A stretch of DNA of 64,000 bases from Elusimicrobiota bacterium (GCA_029008615.1 JAQXJI010000002.1:1-64000); one strand, 5' to 3'; shown: positions 7,475-16,662, counted from the first letter of the stretch. Made by a program: numbers and translations. Notes: a model not told the origin generated them from the sequence alone.

Positions 7475-9337
7475 TTAATTCTGCGGCATATTGACGATTG
7501 AACCCCTTTCCTTTATGTTCCACGTCGGGTTTACAAAGTTTATCACGCCTTCGGCTATCGTCGAGCCCAAAATATTTATAAATCTTTCCTGTTTAAGCAG
7601 TTCTTCCTGATAAGGAATCATCATATACACGTTTTCTATCAATATTGAAGGCACTTGGGGGGAGCTCCTTGTAACGGAAAAATCCGCCTGAATAATACCT
7701 TCCGTTGGCAGGCCGACGTTCTTTATAAAACTGCTTTGCATAGCCTGGGCAAATGGCAGGCTGTGCGGATAATAATAAAATACGGAAGAGCCTCTTTCCC
7801 TTGCAAACGGATCTATAAAATCCGGCAGGGCGTTGTTATGAACGCTGATAAAAAGGTGCGCGCCGTTTTGCTCTATTTTTTCCGTCCTTCTGCCAAGCGG
7901 CATATTTTCGTTTTCTTCTTTTGAGAGGAAAACTTCCGCCCCCAAACTTTCAAGGTGGCTTTTTGCGGAAAGGGCTATATCGTAATTGGCTTCGTATTCC
8001 AAAAGCCCGCTCGGGCCGACGGCCCCGTCGTAGGGAATAGTCCTTTTGGGGGAATGGCCCGGGTCGAGCACCACTTTAAGGCCGTTTAAAGGTTTTTCTT
8101 CGGTAAAATTGAATTTGGGCTGATGATAAAGTTCAAAAATCAGGTTGTTGTCGTCATATCTATAAGTGTAGCCCCAAAGTTTCGCGCCGTTTTTATAATT
8201 GGCTTTGATTTTTTTTGTTCCGTCGGAAAGTATTTCATAGTCAAGGCCGCTTATAAGTTCGTCTTCGCTGTCGCTCATAATAGTGTTGAGGGCTTGAGTA
8301 TAATATAAAACGATATTGAAAGAATTATGCGTTTCTTCCACTTTAAAACTCACTTTTTCCGTATTTTTAATGGTAAGAACGGTTTTGCCTTCCTGAGGGG
8401 AAGCGGAAATCTCCCAAGCGATATTTTTCGGTTTTTTCAGTTCGGCCGAAGGATTTAAAAAGCGTCTTTCAATCCACCCGATGACTTTATCGTCCAACTT
8501 CACGCGGTATAAATTGTTTATTCTGCCGGTAATTTCCACATTGCCGAACAGCTTTGTATCAAGTATGTGCCCGTTTGGCTGAGGGGCTGGCCTTAAGCGG
8601 GAATCTTCCCTTATTACTTTAGCCGTTTTTGAGACTTTGTTTTCAGGTAAAATCTTAATGCGCCCCAAGGAAGAGGCTTTCGCTTTAAGTTTGCCGTTGT
8701 CGTCATACATATAATACGTTACCTTTGCGGCTTTGCCCGAAGGTTCGGCATTATTGAAATTTACTGTTTTTTTGTAAATACCCGGTTCCCGCTGGGAAGC
8801 TATCAAAAGAGAATCCTTGAAATAATCGCCCGCGCTCATTTTTACCACCATATCGGGCGAGCCTGCAACGGTAAAATCCAAAACATCGGCGGAAGAAAGT
8901 TCAACGTCGCTGGCGGGGAACAGAGTCGAGGTGTCAAACCCGGGCTTATCAAGATATTTCCTGTAATCAAAACCTCTTACAAAAACGCTCCTTATGTACT
9001 TATGTGTTTGTTCCGCGTCGGTAAATTCTATAATAAAATCCATATTGCCGGGTTTTACGGGCAGATAAGTCAGCCAAGTGCCGGTGCGGTATATCGGCAC
9101 GTCCACACCGTTTATTGTCAAAAGCCCCCCGCCGGAATGCACTCTTCCGAAGAGGAAAATCCCCTTCGCCCCCTGTGCTATTCTGGTGTTTTGGTGCGGG
9201 TATTCAACTGTAACGGGCAATATTTTGTTTGGATTTTTGTCCTGTACGGTTAAATTCGGCGCCGTGGGGATACTTGTTTGGGCAAAGGCTGCGGCGGCCG
9301 AAAACAATAAGTAAATTAAGATTGCCGTTTTTTTCAT
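7475..9337 (-). CDS. N-acetylmuramoyl-L-alanine amidase (Amidase_3)
   Basis: 620 aa from the ATG at 9337, which begins a signal peptide (MKKTAILIYLLFSAAAAFAQ); the frame is open further upstream but that extension lacks a signal. The first 250 residues are beta-rich. An SH3-like segment (RLRPAPQPNG to GWIERRFLN, about 270-330) may bind the wall. Residues 425-600 form the zinc amidase: DPGHSPKR (His), EYEANYD (Glu), ISVHNN (His) and ILIENVYM (catalytic Glu). It cleaves the lactyl-alanine amide of peptidoglycan in the periplasm. It is divergent from the NIF3-like gene 25 nt away. Confidence 0.92.
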   Translation of the reverse strand: MKKTAILIYLLFSAAAAFAQTSIPTAPNLTVQDKNPNKILPVTVEYPHQNTRIAQGAKGIFLFGRVHSGGGLLTINGVDVPIYRTGTWLTYLPVKPGNMDFIIEFTDAEQTHKYIRSVFVRGFDYRKYLDKPGFDTSTLFPASDVELSSADVLDFTVAGSPDMVVKMSAGDYFKDSLLIASQREPGIYKKTVNFNNAEPSGKAAKVTYYMYDDNGKLKAKASSLGRIKILPENKVSKTAKVIREDSRLRPAPQPNGHILDTKLFGNVEITGRINNLYRVKLDDKVIGWIERRFLNPSAELKKPKNIAWEISASPQEGKTVLTIKNTEKVSFKVEETHNSFNIVLYYTQALNTIMSDSEDELISGLDYEILSDGTKKIKANYKNGAKLWGYTYRYDDNNLIFELYHQPKFNFTEEKPLNGLKVVLDPGHSPKRTIPYDGAVGPSGLLEYEANYDIALSAKSHLESLGAEVFLSKEENENMPLGRRTEKIEQNGAHLFISVHNNALPDFIDPFARERGSSVFYYYPHSLPFAQAMQSSFIKNVGLPTEGIIQADFSVTRSSPQVPSILIENVYMMIPYQEELLKQERFINILGSTIAEGVINFVNPTWNIKERGSIVNMPQN

Positions 9338-9362
9338 ACTAATAAAATGATAACATAAAAAT

Positions 9363-10094
9363 ATGATACAGCGCGATAAAATCGTCAAAGATATAAATGA
9401 ACTTTTAAACGTCGCCCTTACCCCCGAACACAACGGTTTGCAGGTGGAGGGTAAGACGGAAATAAAGAAGATAGTTTTCGGCGTGTCGGCCACTATGGAG
9501 CTTTTTAAAGCGGCCAAGGCCGCGGGGGCCGATATGGTAATGACTCATCACGGCCTTATTTGGAACACGGCGGAAAATATTACCGGCGTTTTCGGGCGGC
9601 GCGTGGCGTTTTTGATAAAAAATGACATCAATTTGGTTTCTTATCACCTGCCTTTGGACAGGCACCCCGTCTTGGGCAACAATGCCGGCCTTGCCAAGCT
9701 GATGGGGCTTAAAAATATTAAGCCTTTCGGCGTATATCACGGCATAGAGATTGGTTTTACGGGGGAAGTCAAACCCGCGAAAGACTTTGAGTATTTTTGT
9801 GCGCTTTTAAACGGGGAATGTGCGCCTTGCGGCAAGGACGAAATTCGCCGCGTCGCGGTGGTAAGCGGCGGCGCGCACGATATGTTGGGCCAGGCGATTG
9901 ACGCCGGGGTCGATTTATTCGTTACCGGCAGCCGCGACGAATATGTGCTTGAACAATGCCGCGAAGCCGGCCTTAACTTTATAGCTATGGGGCATTATAA
10001 TTCCGAAGTGTTTGGGATAAAAGCGCTTATGGAATATATCAAGAAACATTATAAAGTTGAAACGGAATTTATTGATATACCCAATCCATTCTGA
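9363..10094 (+). CDS. NIF3-like dinuclear metal-centre protein
   Basis: 243 aa, the usual length of the short NIF3/YbgI family. Metal-binding landmarks are MVMTHHGLIW (two His, near 60-65), SYHLPLDRHP (His-x-x-x-Asp, near 98-105) and the C-terminal GHYNSEVFGIKAL block (His and Glu). The family is often labelled GTP cyclohydrolase I type 2, but the physiological reaction is unsettled. Start ATG lies close to the divergent amidase; an M20 peptidase follows 14 nt downstream and is probably co-transcribed. Confidence 0.9.
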   Translation: MIQRDKIVKDINELLNVALTPEHNGLQVEGKTEIKKIVFGVSATMELFKAAKAAGADMVMTHHGLIWNTAENITGVFGRRVAFLIKNDINLVSYHLPLDRHPVLGNNAGLAKLMGLKNIKPFGVYHGIEIGFTGEVKPAKDFEYFCALLNGECAPCGKDEIRRVAVVSGGAHDMLGQAIDAGVDLFVTGSRDEYVLEQCREAGLNFIAMGHYNSEVFGIKALMEYIKKHYKVETEFIDIPNPF

Positions 10095-10108
10095 AGGAGG
10101 AATGAATT

Positions 10109-11341
10109 ATGGACAAGTTGTTTAAAAACATAGAAGGGCTTAAGGATTATATTCTTGAACTGCAAACAAATATGACTCGCCTTCCGGCGGTATCTCCGGA
10201 ACAGGGCGGAAAGGGCGAATTCGCCAAAGCGCAGTATCTTGAAAGCGAACTTAAGAAACTTAAATTTGACGAGATTTTCCGTATAGACGCGCCCGACGCC
10301 AAAGCGGAAGGCGGCATAAGGCCCAATATCATAGCCAAATATTACGGTAAAAACAAAGACGTTACTTTATGGCTTTTGGCGCATATGGACGTAGTACCCG
10401 AAGGCGACAGAAGCTTATGGAAAACCAATCCTTTTGAACTTACCTTGGACGCCGACGGCGACACCATATACGGCCGCGGCGTGGAAGACAATCAGCAAGC
10501 CGTAGCCGCCGCTTTGGGCGCGGCCAAGGCCGTAATGGAAACGGGTGTGGAAATCCCGGTAAACCTCGGAATAATGCTTTTGGCCGATGAGGAAACCGGC
10601 AATAAATACGGTATGGACTATGTACTTAAGCAGCGCCCGGATTTGTTCGGCAAAAACGACAGCTTTTTGGTGCAGGACTCCGGCGACCCGGACGGCCGCG
10701 AAGTTGAAATCGCGGAGAAAAATGTTTTTTGGATGAAGTTTACCACTGAAGGCAAACAGTGCCACGGTTCTATGCCCGCCACCGGCAATAACGCTATGTA
10801 TGCCGGCGCGCAGCTGATTATCCGTTTAAGAGACGGGCTTTACGCCAAATTCAATAAACGCGACGCTTTGTTCGCCCCGGATAACAGCACTTTTGAGCCT
10901 ACTAAAAAAGACGCCAATGTGCCGAATGTTAATACTATCCCCGGTACGGACGTTTTCTATATGGACTGCCGTATGCTGCCTTCTTACGACCCTAAGCTTT
11001 TTAAGGATGAGGTGGCTTCAATAGTAAAAAGCGTGGAGAAAGATTTTAAGGTAAAAGTAACTTGCGAAATAATGCACAGTGCGGTTTCAAAAGCGACTTC
11101 TCCCGACGCCCCGATAGTAAAGCTTTATTGCGACGCAGTAAAAGAAATCAATAAAGTCGAACCCAAAGTTTTGGGCGTAGGCGGGGGAACTTTCGCGGCG
11201 GAAGTCAGGAATTTGGGCCTTGCGGCGGTTGTCGGTTCCAGAATTTACGGAGTGCCGCACGTCCCGAACGAGAAATCCAGCTTAAAATTTACCTTGAACG
11301 ATATAAAAGTAATCAGCTATATTCTTATGCATTTGAAGTAA
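10109..11341 (+). CDS. M20-family metallopeptidase (ArgE/DapE-like)
   Basis: 410 aa. Typical M20 order: LLAHMDVVPEGD (zinc His and the Asp two residues on), YGRGVEDNQQA (bridging Asp), LLADEETGNKYGMDY (catalytic Glu-Glu), a dimerisation domain with the CHGSMPATGNNA His, and the C-terminal GVPHVPNEKS metal His. It hydrolyses an amide of an amino acid or small peptide in the cytoplasm. Candidates are succinyl-diaminopimelate desuccinylase-like or dipeptidase-like enzymes, and the motif set alone does not decide. The start follows aaggagg. The pilin-like gene begins 1 nt after its stop. Confidence 0.88.
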   Translation: MDKLFKNIEGLKDYILELQTNMTRLPAVSPEQGGKGEFAKAQYLESELKKLKFDEIFRIDAPDAKAEGGIRPNIIAKYYGKNKDVTLWLLAHMDVVPEGDRSLWKTNPFELTLDADGDTIYGRGVEDNQQAVAAALGAAKAVMETGVEIPVNLGIMLLADEETGNKYGMDYVLKQRPDLFGKNDSFLVQDSGDPDGREVEIAEKNVFWMKFTTEGKQCHGSMPATGNNAMYAGAQLIIRLRDGLYAKFNKRDALFAPDNSTFEPTKKDANVPNVNTIPGTDVFYMDCRMLPSYDPKLFKDEVASIVKSVEKDFKVKVTCEIMHSAVSKATSPDAPIVKLYCDAVKEINKVEPKVLGVGGGTFAAEVRNLGLAAVVGSRIYGVPHVPNEKSSLKFTLNDIKVISYILMHLK

Positions 11342-11342
11342 G

Positions 11343-11717
11343 ATGAAAAAGAGTATATTTACTACGGAAATTATAGTCGTTATTATGGCAGTGGCCGTTT
11401 TGGCTTGGCTTTCCGCCCGGAAGATTAACGTAATCCGGGCGGAGGCCGCCGCGGCCGCTTCCAAGGAAAGTCTTATTATGCTGCAAGATGCGGTAAACGT
11501 TTACCGCTGGGACAATGAAAACCGCTGTCCTCAAAGCCTCGCTCTGTTGGTTCCTGATTATATAGAAAAAATCCCTTTCGCTTACAAAACATTGTCCGAC
11601 TATGATTCAAGCGTAAAATACGGTTCTTACGGCTTGTTTTTTGACGGCGGCGGCGGATGGATTTTTGATAATAATCCCCGGTCCGAACATTATTGCGAGG
11701 TATTTTTAAATATTTAG
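11343..11717 (+). CDS. Pilin-like (pseudopilin) protein with atypical cleavage site
   Basis: 124 aa. The N-terminus (MKKSIFTTEIIVVIMAVAVL) has the type IV pilin layout: a short basic leader, then a 20-residue hydrophobic helix with Glu at +5 if cleavage falls before Ile5. The -1 residue would then be Ser instead of Gly. The globular part (LQDAVNVYRWDNENRCPQSL, then VPDYIEKIPF) resembles GspG/PilE-type major pseudopilins, which order residues, gap and Pro in this way. Two Cys (NRCPQ and HYCEV) may form the C-terminal disulfide. The gene sits between an M20 peptidase and the prepilin peptidase that could process it. Confidence 0.7.
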   Translation: MKKSIFTTEIIVVIMAVAVLAWLSARKINVIRAEAAAAASKESLIMLQDAVNVYRWDNENRCPQSLALLVPDYIEKIPFAYKTLSDYDSSVKYGSYGLFFDGGGGWIFDNNPRSEHYCEVFLNI

Positions 11718-11727
11718 GAGTTTTTTG

Positions 11728-12498
11728 ATGCCGGATATTTTTATTTTGGTTCTAGCTTTTATTTACGGCCTGATTATAGGCAGTTTTCTTAATGTTTGCA
11801 TTTACAGAATACCGGCTAAAATTTCAATCGCTTGGCCGCCTTCGCACTGCCCTAAATGTAAAAACAAAATAAAATGGTACGATAATATCCCCGTGCTAAG
11901 CTATTTATTCTTGGGCGGGAAATGCCGCTTCTGCAAAGAAAAAATATCCATAGAATATCCGATAGTTGAATTTGTAACCGCCTGCCTTACTCTTTTATTT
12001 GCTTGGAGATTGGGCCTTACTTGGTGGCTGCCTTTTGCCCTTGTTACGCTTTACAGCCTTATAGTTTTGTCGGTAATAGATATGAAGCTGATGATTATTC
12101 CCGACAGGTTCTCTTTGGGTTTGATAGTTGTCGGTTTGGCTTCCGCTTTTGCAAATCCGGCATTTAGCGGCGGCGTATGGGATAGACTTATTTCCTCTTT
12201 AATCGGCGGAGCGGTAGGCTTTTTCGGCCTGTGGATAACGGCTATTATCGGCCAACTTATTTTTAAGAAAGAAGCTATGGGCGGCGGCGATATAAAGCTT
12301 ATGGGCGCGATAGGCGCTTTAAGCGGGTGGATAGGTGTTGTAAACGCTTTGATAGTTTCCTCTTTCGCCGGGGTTTTTTACTTCGGTATTTTAATGCTTT
12401 TAAAGAAACCCGCGGAAAACAACGCTATTCCATTCGGCCCTTTTTTAAGCGTAGGGCTTATAGTAAATATTCTTTTTCCAAATTTTACTTTGTATTAG
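11728..12498 (+). CDS. pilD: Prepilin peptidase / N-methyltransferase (A24)
   Basis: 256 aa, polytopic. The N-terminal GLIIGSFLNVCIYRIP and the zinc-binding CPKC...CRFC pairs (near 42-45 and 70-73) mark the cytoplasmic methylase loop. The catalytic aspartates lie in DMKLMIIPDRF (near 118) and GGGDIKLMGAIG (near 187), the aspartic-peptidase signature. It removes leader peptides of type IV pilins and pseudopilins and methylates the new N-terminus. The ATG at 11728 has ggag 7 nt upstream and is preferred over a TTG one codon earlier. The preceding gene encodes a pilin-like substrate candidate. Confidence 0.95.
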   Translation: MPDIFILVLAFIYGLIIGSFLNVCIYRIPAKISIAWPPSHCPKCKNKIKWYDNIPVLSYLFLGGKCRFCKEKISIEYPIVEFVTACLTLLFAWRLGLTWWLPFALVTLYSLIVLSVIDMKLMIIPDRFSLGLIVVGLASAFANPAFSGGVWDRLISSLIGGAVGFFGLWITAIIGQLIFKKEAMGGGDIKLMGAIGALSGWIGVVNALIVSSFAGVFYFGILMLLKKPAENNAIPFGPFLSVGLIVNILFPNFTLY

Positions 12499-12527
12499 AA
12501 CGGTTTCAGGCTTTTTAAATTGATTAC

Positions 12528-12554
12528 GGGCGGCAAGTTTTAAACTTACCGCCC
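12528..12554. terminator. GC-rich hairpin between convergent genes
   Basis: gggcggcaagttt (12528-12540) pairs with aaacttaccgccc, with one mismatch. There is no long T-run, so efficiency as a terminator is uncertain, but it lies between the ends of pilD and the DUF2939-like gene. Confidence 0.45.
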
Positions 12555-12582
12555 GGTTCATATGTAAAGATAATTCTCGGCG

Positions 12583-13506
12583 TTAATAATAGTCGTATAA
12601 ATTAATCTGGCCGCACATACCGTTTCCGGCGTCACTGCATTGCAGGTCGCCGCTGTCATAGTATATGGTAATCGTATACGGTTTGGGGCCGATTCTTCTT
12701 GCTACGGCTTTGCCGGTAGATTGTGTAGTACCCGATATGCTAACCTCAAAGTAATCCGTTTTAAAAGAATTTCCTTTAAAGGGAATATTGGAGGGCTGTA
12801 CGTCCAAAAGCGATAAATCGGTATGATATTTGCCGTTTATCAGCATTGCTCTTTGCATAGAACCGCTGATATTCTTTAATATTGAAATCATTTCCGATGC
12901 GATATTCTGTTCGGGATTTACAGAGGGAGAAAAGGCTTTGGCGAGTTCTTCTTCAAACAGTTTTAAAATATCTTCCGAGTTTTGCAGCCTTTCAATTCTC
13001 CAATAATTTGAATATTTTTTCATACCCAAAAGCAATTTTAATTCCTTATTGCCCGCTTCCGGCACTAATAAAATAATTTCAACGGAAGCCAAATCGCTGT
13101 CTTTCCTAATAACTTTTAAAGATTTTATTTTACTTTTTGAAATACTTTCTTCGTAAGAACTTTCTGAAGTGTTTTTAATTCCGTCAAGTATGCCTTGCTT
13201 TAATGCGGAAACTATCTGCGGTTTGCTTGCGGAAACAACTCCGCCTATCATCATATCCAGCATATCGTTATTGTTTTCGATTCCGTAAATTTTTAGACTT
13301 TCCTTGAAAAATGTATCAAATGCGTCACCCAACAAAGATTCTATGTCTATATATTTTTCAATCATCATAGAGTCCTTGCTCTGCAAGGCCAACCCCACTT
13401 TGGATAAGGAATAAGAGGGGCTCTCTTTCCAATTGTTATACGCCCACCATAATCCTGCGGTGCATAATACAAACAATATCAATATTACGCTTAAGACTTT
13501 TTTCAT
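12583..13506 (-). CDS. DUF2939-like protein with pilin-like C-terminal domain
   Basis: 307 aa. A single N-terminal hydrophobic anchor (about 4-24) is followed by WWAYNNWKESPSYSLSKVGL and ALQSKDSMMIEKYIDIESLL, the YSLxKxGxALxxxDxxxxxKYID pattern of DUF2939 proteins. From about residue 215 the sequence changes to QRAMLINGKYHTDLSLLDVQ, then FKTDYFEVSIS...ARRIGPKPYTITIY and a Cys pair (LQCSDAGNGMC). This resembles the C-terminal globular part of type IV pilin-like proteins but without a prepilin leader. The fusion reading is from pattern similarity only. Alone on its strand, convergent with pilD. Confidence 0.6.
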   Translation of the reverse strand: MKKVLSVILILFVLCTAGLWWAYNNWKESPSYSLSKVGLALQSKDSMMIEKYIDIESLLGDAFDTFFKESLKIYGIENNNDMLDMMIGGVVSASKPQIVSALKQGILDGIKNTSESSYEESISKSKIKSLKVIRKDSDLASVEIILLVPEAGNKELKLLLGMKKYSNYWRIERLQNSEDILKLFEEELAKAFSPSVNPEQNIASEMISILKNISGSMQRAMLINGKYHTDLSLLDVQPSNIPFKGNSFKTDYFEVSISGTTQSTGKAVARRIGPKPYTITIYYDSGDLQCSDAGNGMCGQINLYDYY

Positions 13507-13535
13507 TGAATACGCCTTAATGTATATATTTTAAA

Positions 13536-14186
13536 TTATTTCTTAGTTACTTTTACGCCGTTTTTGGGGCAGTAAGCTGCGATTATGCATTGTTCGCATT
13601 TGGGGGCGCGTGCGTGGCATATTCCCCTGCCGTGCCAGATAAGAGCGTGGCTTATCCAATGCCAATATTTTTTATCAAGCAGTTTCATTAAATCTTTTTC
13701 TATTTTTATCGGTTCGGTATTTCTTGTAAGCCCTATTCTGTAAGATAACCTTTTGACGTGCGTATCAACCACTACGCCTTCCGATATGCCGTAAAAATCC
13801 TGCAATACCACGTTCGCCGTTTTGCGGGCCACACCGCGCAGTTTAAGCAATTCTTCCATACTTGGTGGCACTTCCCCGCCGTATTTTTCAAACAGTATTT
13901 TTGAAGTTTCGGAAATTGATTTTGCTTTCGCGTGATAAAACCCGGTGGATTTGATAATGTTTTCTATTTCTTCCAAAGAGGCTTTGCTCATTTCTTTTGC
14001 GGAAGGATATTTCGCAAATAATTTAGGCGTAACCATATTTACCCGTACGTCGGTGCACTGGGCGGAAAGTATTACCGCGCATAAAAGCTGAAAAGCACTT
14101 TCATAGTGCAAAGCGGTTTTAGTTTTGGGATAAAGTTTTTGTAAATCTTTAATCAGTGTCGGCAGTTCTTCTTTTTTTAAAAGCAT
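13536..14186 (-). CDS. nth: Endonuclease III (DNA glycosylase/AP lyase)
   Basis: 216 aa, full length. The helix-hairpin-helix (LKLRGVARKTANVVL) contains catalytic Lys122; Asp141 lies in VVDTHVKR; the 4Fe-4S loop is C190-x6-C197-x2-C200-x5-C206. The enzyme removes oxidised pyrimidines and nicks the abasic site in base-excision repair. Its start overlaps the end of znuB by 38 nt, so it is translated from the same message as the zinc transporter genes. Confidence 0.96.
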   Translation of the reverse strand: MLLKKEELPTLIKDLQKLYPKTKTALHYESAFQLLCAVILSAQCTDVRVNMVTPKLFAKYPSAKEMSKASLEEIENIIKSTGFYHAKAKSISETSKILFEKYGGEVPPSMEELLKLRGVARKTANVVLQDFYGISEGVVVDTHVKRLSYRIGLTRNTEPIKIEKDLMKLLDKKYWHWISHALIWHGRGICHARAPKCEQCIIAAYCPKNGVKVTKK

Positions 14187-14985
14187 AATTCCTCAGTATT
14201 ACGGTTATAAATAAAATAAATATATCGGTCAAAATTATCATAGCTCCGCTCGGCATATTAAAAATAAAGGCCAAATAAATCCCGGTTATTACGCCCGTTA
14301 TTGAAAACAGCGAAGCCAAAACAAGAGCCCTCTTAAAAGTTTTCGCAAGTTGTAAGGCCGCCGTCGGCGGGATTATTATCATAGCCGAAACCAGCATTAT
14401 CCCGACGACTTTTAAAGCTATTACCACCGCCGCAGCGGAAATCAGCACCAAAAGTATGTTTATCCTTTCCGTATTAACCCCGGCCGTTTTGGCGAAGTTC
14501 TCGTCAAAAGTAATGGCTATTAAATCATTGTAAAATAAATATACCAGGGTAAGTATCGTTAAAGTCAGTACGGCGGCTAAAATAAGTTCAGCCGAGTTTA
14601 CAGTTAAAATGCTGCCGAATAAGAAAGAAAGCAAATCCACATTGAAGCCGCCTGCCAATGCGGCTATAATAAGGCCAAAGGATATCCCGCCCGCGGCGAT
14701 AATGCCGAGTGCACTGTCGGAGTGGACTTTTGCGCTTGCGCTTATTTTGTATATCCCCAAGGAACTTAACATAACCACCGGTATGGCCATAAACACAGGG
14801 CTTGTGTTTGTTATAAGGCCCAATGCTATTCCGCTTAAAGCGACGTGGCTTAAACTGTCGCCTATTAAAGAAAGCCTTTTAAGCACCAAAAACACGCCCA
14901 ACACCGCCGTTATTACGGCTATAAGCGCGCCGGCTATAAGCGCTTTTTGCACAAAAGCGTAAGATAAAAATTCAATGACGCTCAT
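14149..14985 (-). CDS. znuB: Zinc/metal ABC transporter permease
   Basis: 278 aa from the ATG at 14985, which has GAGGAG in front; the longer frame adds 12 unlikely residues. Eight to nine hydrophobic segments, with the ABC-3 family landmarks LKRLSLIGDSLSHVALSGIA near 40-60 and ALQLAKTFKRALVLAS in the C-terminal half. It forms the membrane channel for ZnuC and the ZnuA binding protein. It overlaps znuC by 14 nt and nth by 38 nt. Confidence 0.93.
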   Translation of the reverse strand: MSVIEFLSYAFVQKALIAGALIAVITAVLGVFLVLKRLSLIGDSLSHVALSGIALGLITNTSPVFMAIPVVMLSSLGIYKISASAKVHSDSALGIIAAGGISFGLIIAALAGGFNVDLLSFLFGSILTVNSAELILAAVLTLTILTLVYLFYNDLIAITFDENFAKTAGVNTERINILLVLISAAAVVIALKVVGIMLVSAMIIIPPTAALQLAKTFKRALVLASLFSITGVITGIYLAFIFNMPSGAMIILTDIFILFITVILRNYAFKKRRTADTD

Positions 14986-15763
14986 ATTTGTACTCCTCGG
15001 CGAAAGGACAGCAGCCTTCACTGTGCAAATGGTCCATAAGATGCGGCGTATACGGGCCGAAATAATCCGTAACTTTTTTAGAACGGCAGAAATTATGTTT
15101 GTCGCCGCTGAAAATCAATTTTTTGTCTACGATGATAAAATTATTGACGTATTTGCCGATATCGGCGATGTCGTGCGTAATAACCAAAACTGCTGTATTG
15201 GAGTTCTTGTTTATTCGGGAAATCATCTCAAAAAGACTATCCCGCGAAGATCCGTCCAAAGCCGTGGACGGTTCGTCCAAAATGATAAGCGCGGGATTAT
15301 TTACAAGCGTTCTTGCCATAAGTACGCGCTGCTGCTGCCCGCCGGAAAGTTCGTTAAAAAGTTTATCTTTGTATTCAAGGCATTTTGTCGTTTCCATTAC
15401 GGCAAGGGTGCGGCGGTTGTCTTCCGCGTTAAATATGCGCGGCATTTTCTTTGAACTTAAAAGCCCCAGACGCGCTACGTCAAAAGCCGTCAAAGGCATA
15501 AGCTTGGGCGGCGTAGCTTTTTGTTCCAGATATCCTATTTTTTGCCAGTCCTTAAAATGTTTTAAATCCCGTCCGAATAATTTTATGCGCCCTTCCTCCG
15601 AAGGCAGCAGGCCGAGTATCGCTTTTATAAGCGTAGTCTTGCCTCCGCCGTTCGGGCCCAGTACGCCGGTAAAATCGCCGGATTTAACGGTAAAGGAAAT
15701 ATCTTTTAAAGTTTCTTCCCCGTTATAGGAAAAAGATAAATTTTTAACTTCTATTATGTCCAT
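14972..15763 (-). CDS. znuC: Zinc/metal ABC transporter ATPase
   Basis: 263 aa. Walker A GPNGGGKTTL (near 35-44), Q-loop YLEQKATPP, signature LSGGQQQRV, Walker B LIILDEPSTAL and switch His VITHD. The C-terminal tail HLMDHLHSEGCCPF is rich in His and Cys and may bind metal. It powers uptake through ZnuB. It begins 2 nt after the end of znuA and overlaps znuB. Confidence 0.95.
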   Translation of the reverse strand: MDIIEVKNLSFSYNGEETLKDISFTVKSGDFTGVLGPNGGGKTTLIKAILGLLPSEEGRIKLFGRDLKHFKDWQKIGYLEQKATPPKLMPLTAFDVARLGLLSSKKMPRIFNAEDNRRTLAVMETTKCLEYKDKLFNELSGGQQQRVLMARTLVNNPALIILDEPSTALDGSSRDSLFEMISRINKNSNTAVLVITHDIADIGKYVNNFIIVDKKLIFSGDKHNFCRSKKVTDYFGPYTPHLMDHLHSEGCCPFAEEYKYERH

Positions 15764-15765
15764 AT

Positions 15766-16662
15766 TTAAGCTTTGCAGTTAAGGCCCTTTGCCAGGCTCT
15801 CCATATTTTTTATCATCAACTGCCTGTAAGTGGGCTTTTGTTCAAAATCTTTTTTTGTTATGTGTTCTATTGTGTACAAATGCAAAATTTGTGCGCCGGT
15901 TTCTTTGGCTATTTGTTCGGCTATAGCCGGATTTAAGGTTTCTTCCGTAAAAATGTATTTTGCGCCGCTCTGTTTGATGTTTTTTATCATCTGAGCCATA
16001 TCTTTCGGCGTCGGCTCGGCGTCGGCGTTTGCACCGGCCAAAGGCTTAAAATTAAGCCCGTATCTGCGCGCCGTATAGCCAAAGGCCAAATGCCCTATAT
16101 GGTAAATGTCTTTGCTTGCACAACCTGAGAACATTTGCCCGTACATTCTTTTAAGCATATCAACTTCATTATGAAAATTTAAAATATTTTTAAGCAGTTG
16201 TTTTTCCGTATCGGGATACTGCTCGGAAATATAATAGGCCATATTTTCCGCCATTACCTGAATATTGTCAAAATCCATCCATATGTGAGGGTCTTTCGGG
16301 TCGATTTGGGGCAAATTCCTTTCAAGTGCGAAGGCCTTTTCCCCGCCAAGTTTTTTAGCCCAAGGTTCAAGCCTGTCGTTTATATAAAAAAGAAAATCGG
16401 ATTTTTCTATATTGGCGATATCCTGTGGCAAAGGTTCAAAGCCGTGCGGCTGGGAACCGGGGGGGATAATCATTTTTATTTCCGCAATGTCCTTAAGCAC
16501 CTGCGAAGCCAAAGTATAGCTTACATAATCGGCTTCGACGGTCTTTATGGCGAACTCCGCCTTTTGCCGGGCGGGCTCTTCTTTGGCGCAACCGGCACAA
16601 AAAGCCAGCGTCAGGGCCGTAAAGGCCCCGACGCTTACTAAATGTTTTACTATGCGATTCAT
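15766..16662 (-). CDS. znuA: Zinc/metal-binding lipoprotein of the ABC transporter
   Basis: 298 aa from the ATG at 16662. Lipobox AFCAGC. Metal ligands of the cluster A-I family are visible: DPHIWMDFDN (His), HIGHLAFGYTARRYGL (His) and FTEETLNP (Glu). The usual fourth ligand near the C-terminus (LDPL-type Asp) is replaced by LHLYTIEHI, so metal preference is not certain. No His-rich loop is present. The start codon overlaps the kbl stop (TGATG), so translation is coupled to kbl. Confidence 0.93.
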   Translation of the reverse strand: MNRIVKHLVSVGAFTALTLAFCAGCAKEEPARQKAEFAIKTVEADYVSYTLASQVLKDIAEIKMIIPPGSQPHGFEPLPQDIANIEKSDFLFYINDRLEPWAKKLGGEKAFALERNLPQIDPKDPHIWMDFDNIQVMAENMAYYISEQYPDTEKQLLKNILNFHNEVDMLKRMYGQMFSGCASKDIYHIGHLAFGYTARRYGLNFKPLAGANADAEPTPKDMAQMIKNIKQSGAKYIFTEETLNPAIAEQIAKETGAQILHLYTIEHITKKDFEQKPTYRQLMIKNMESLAKGLNCKA

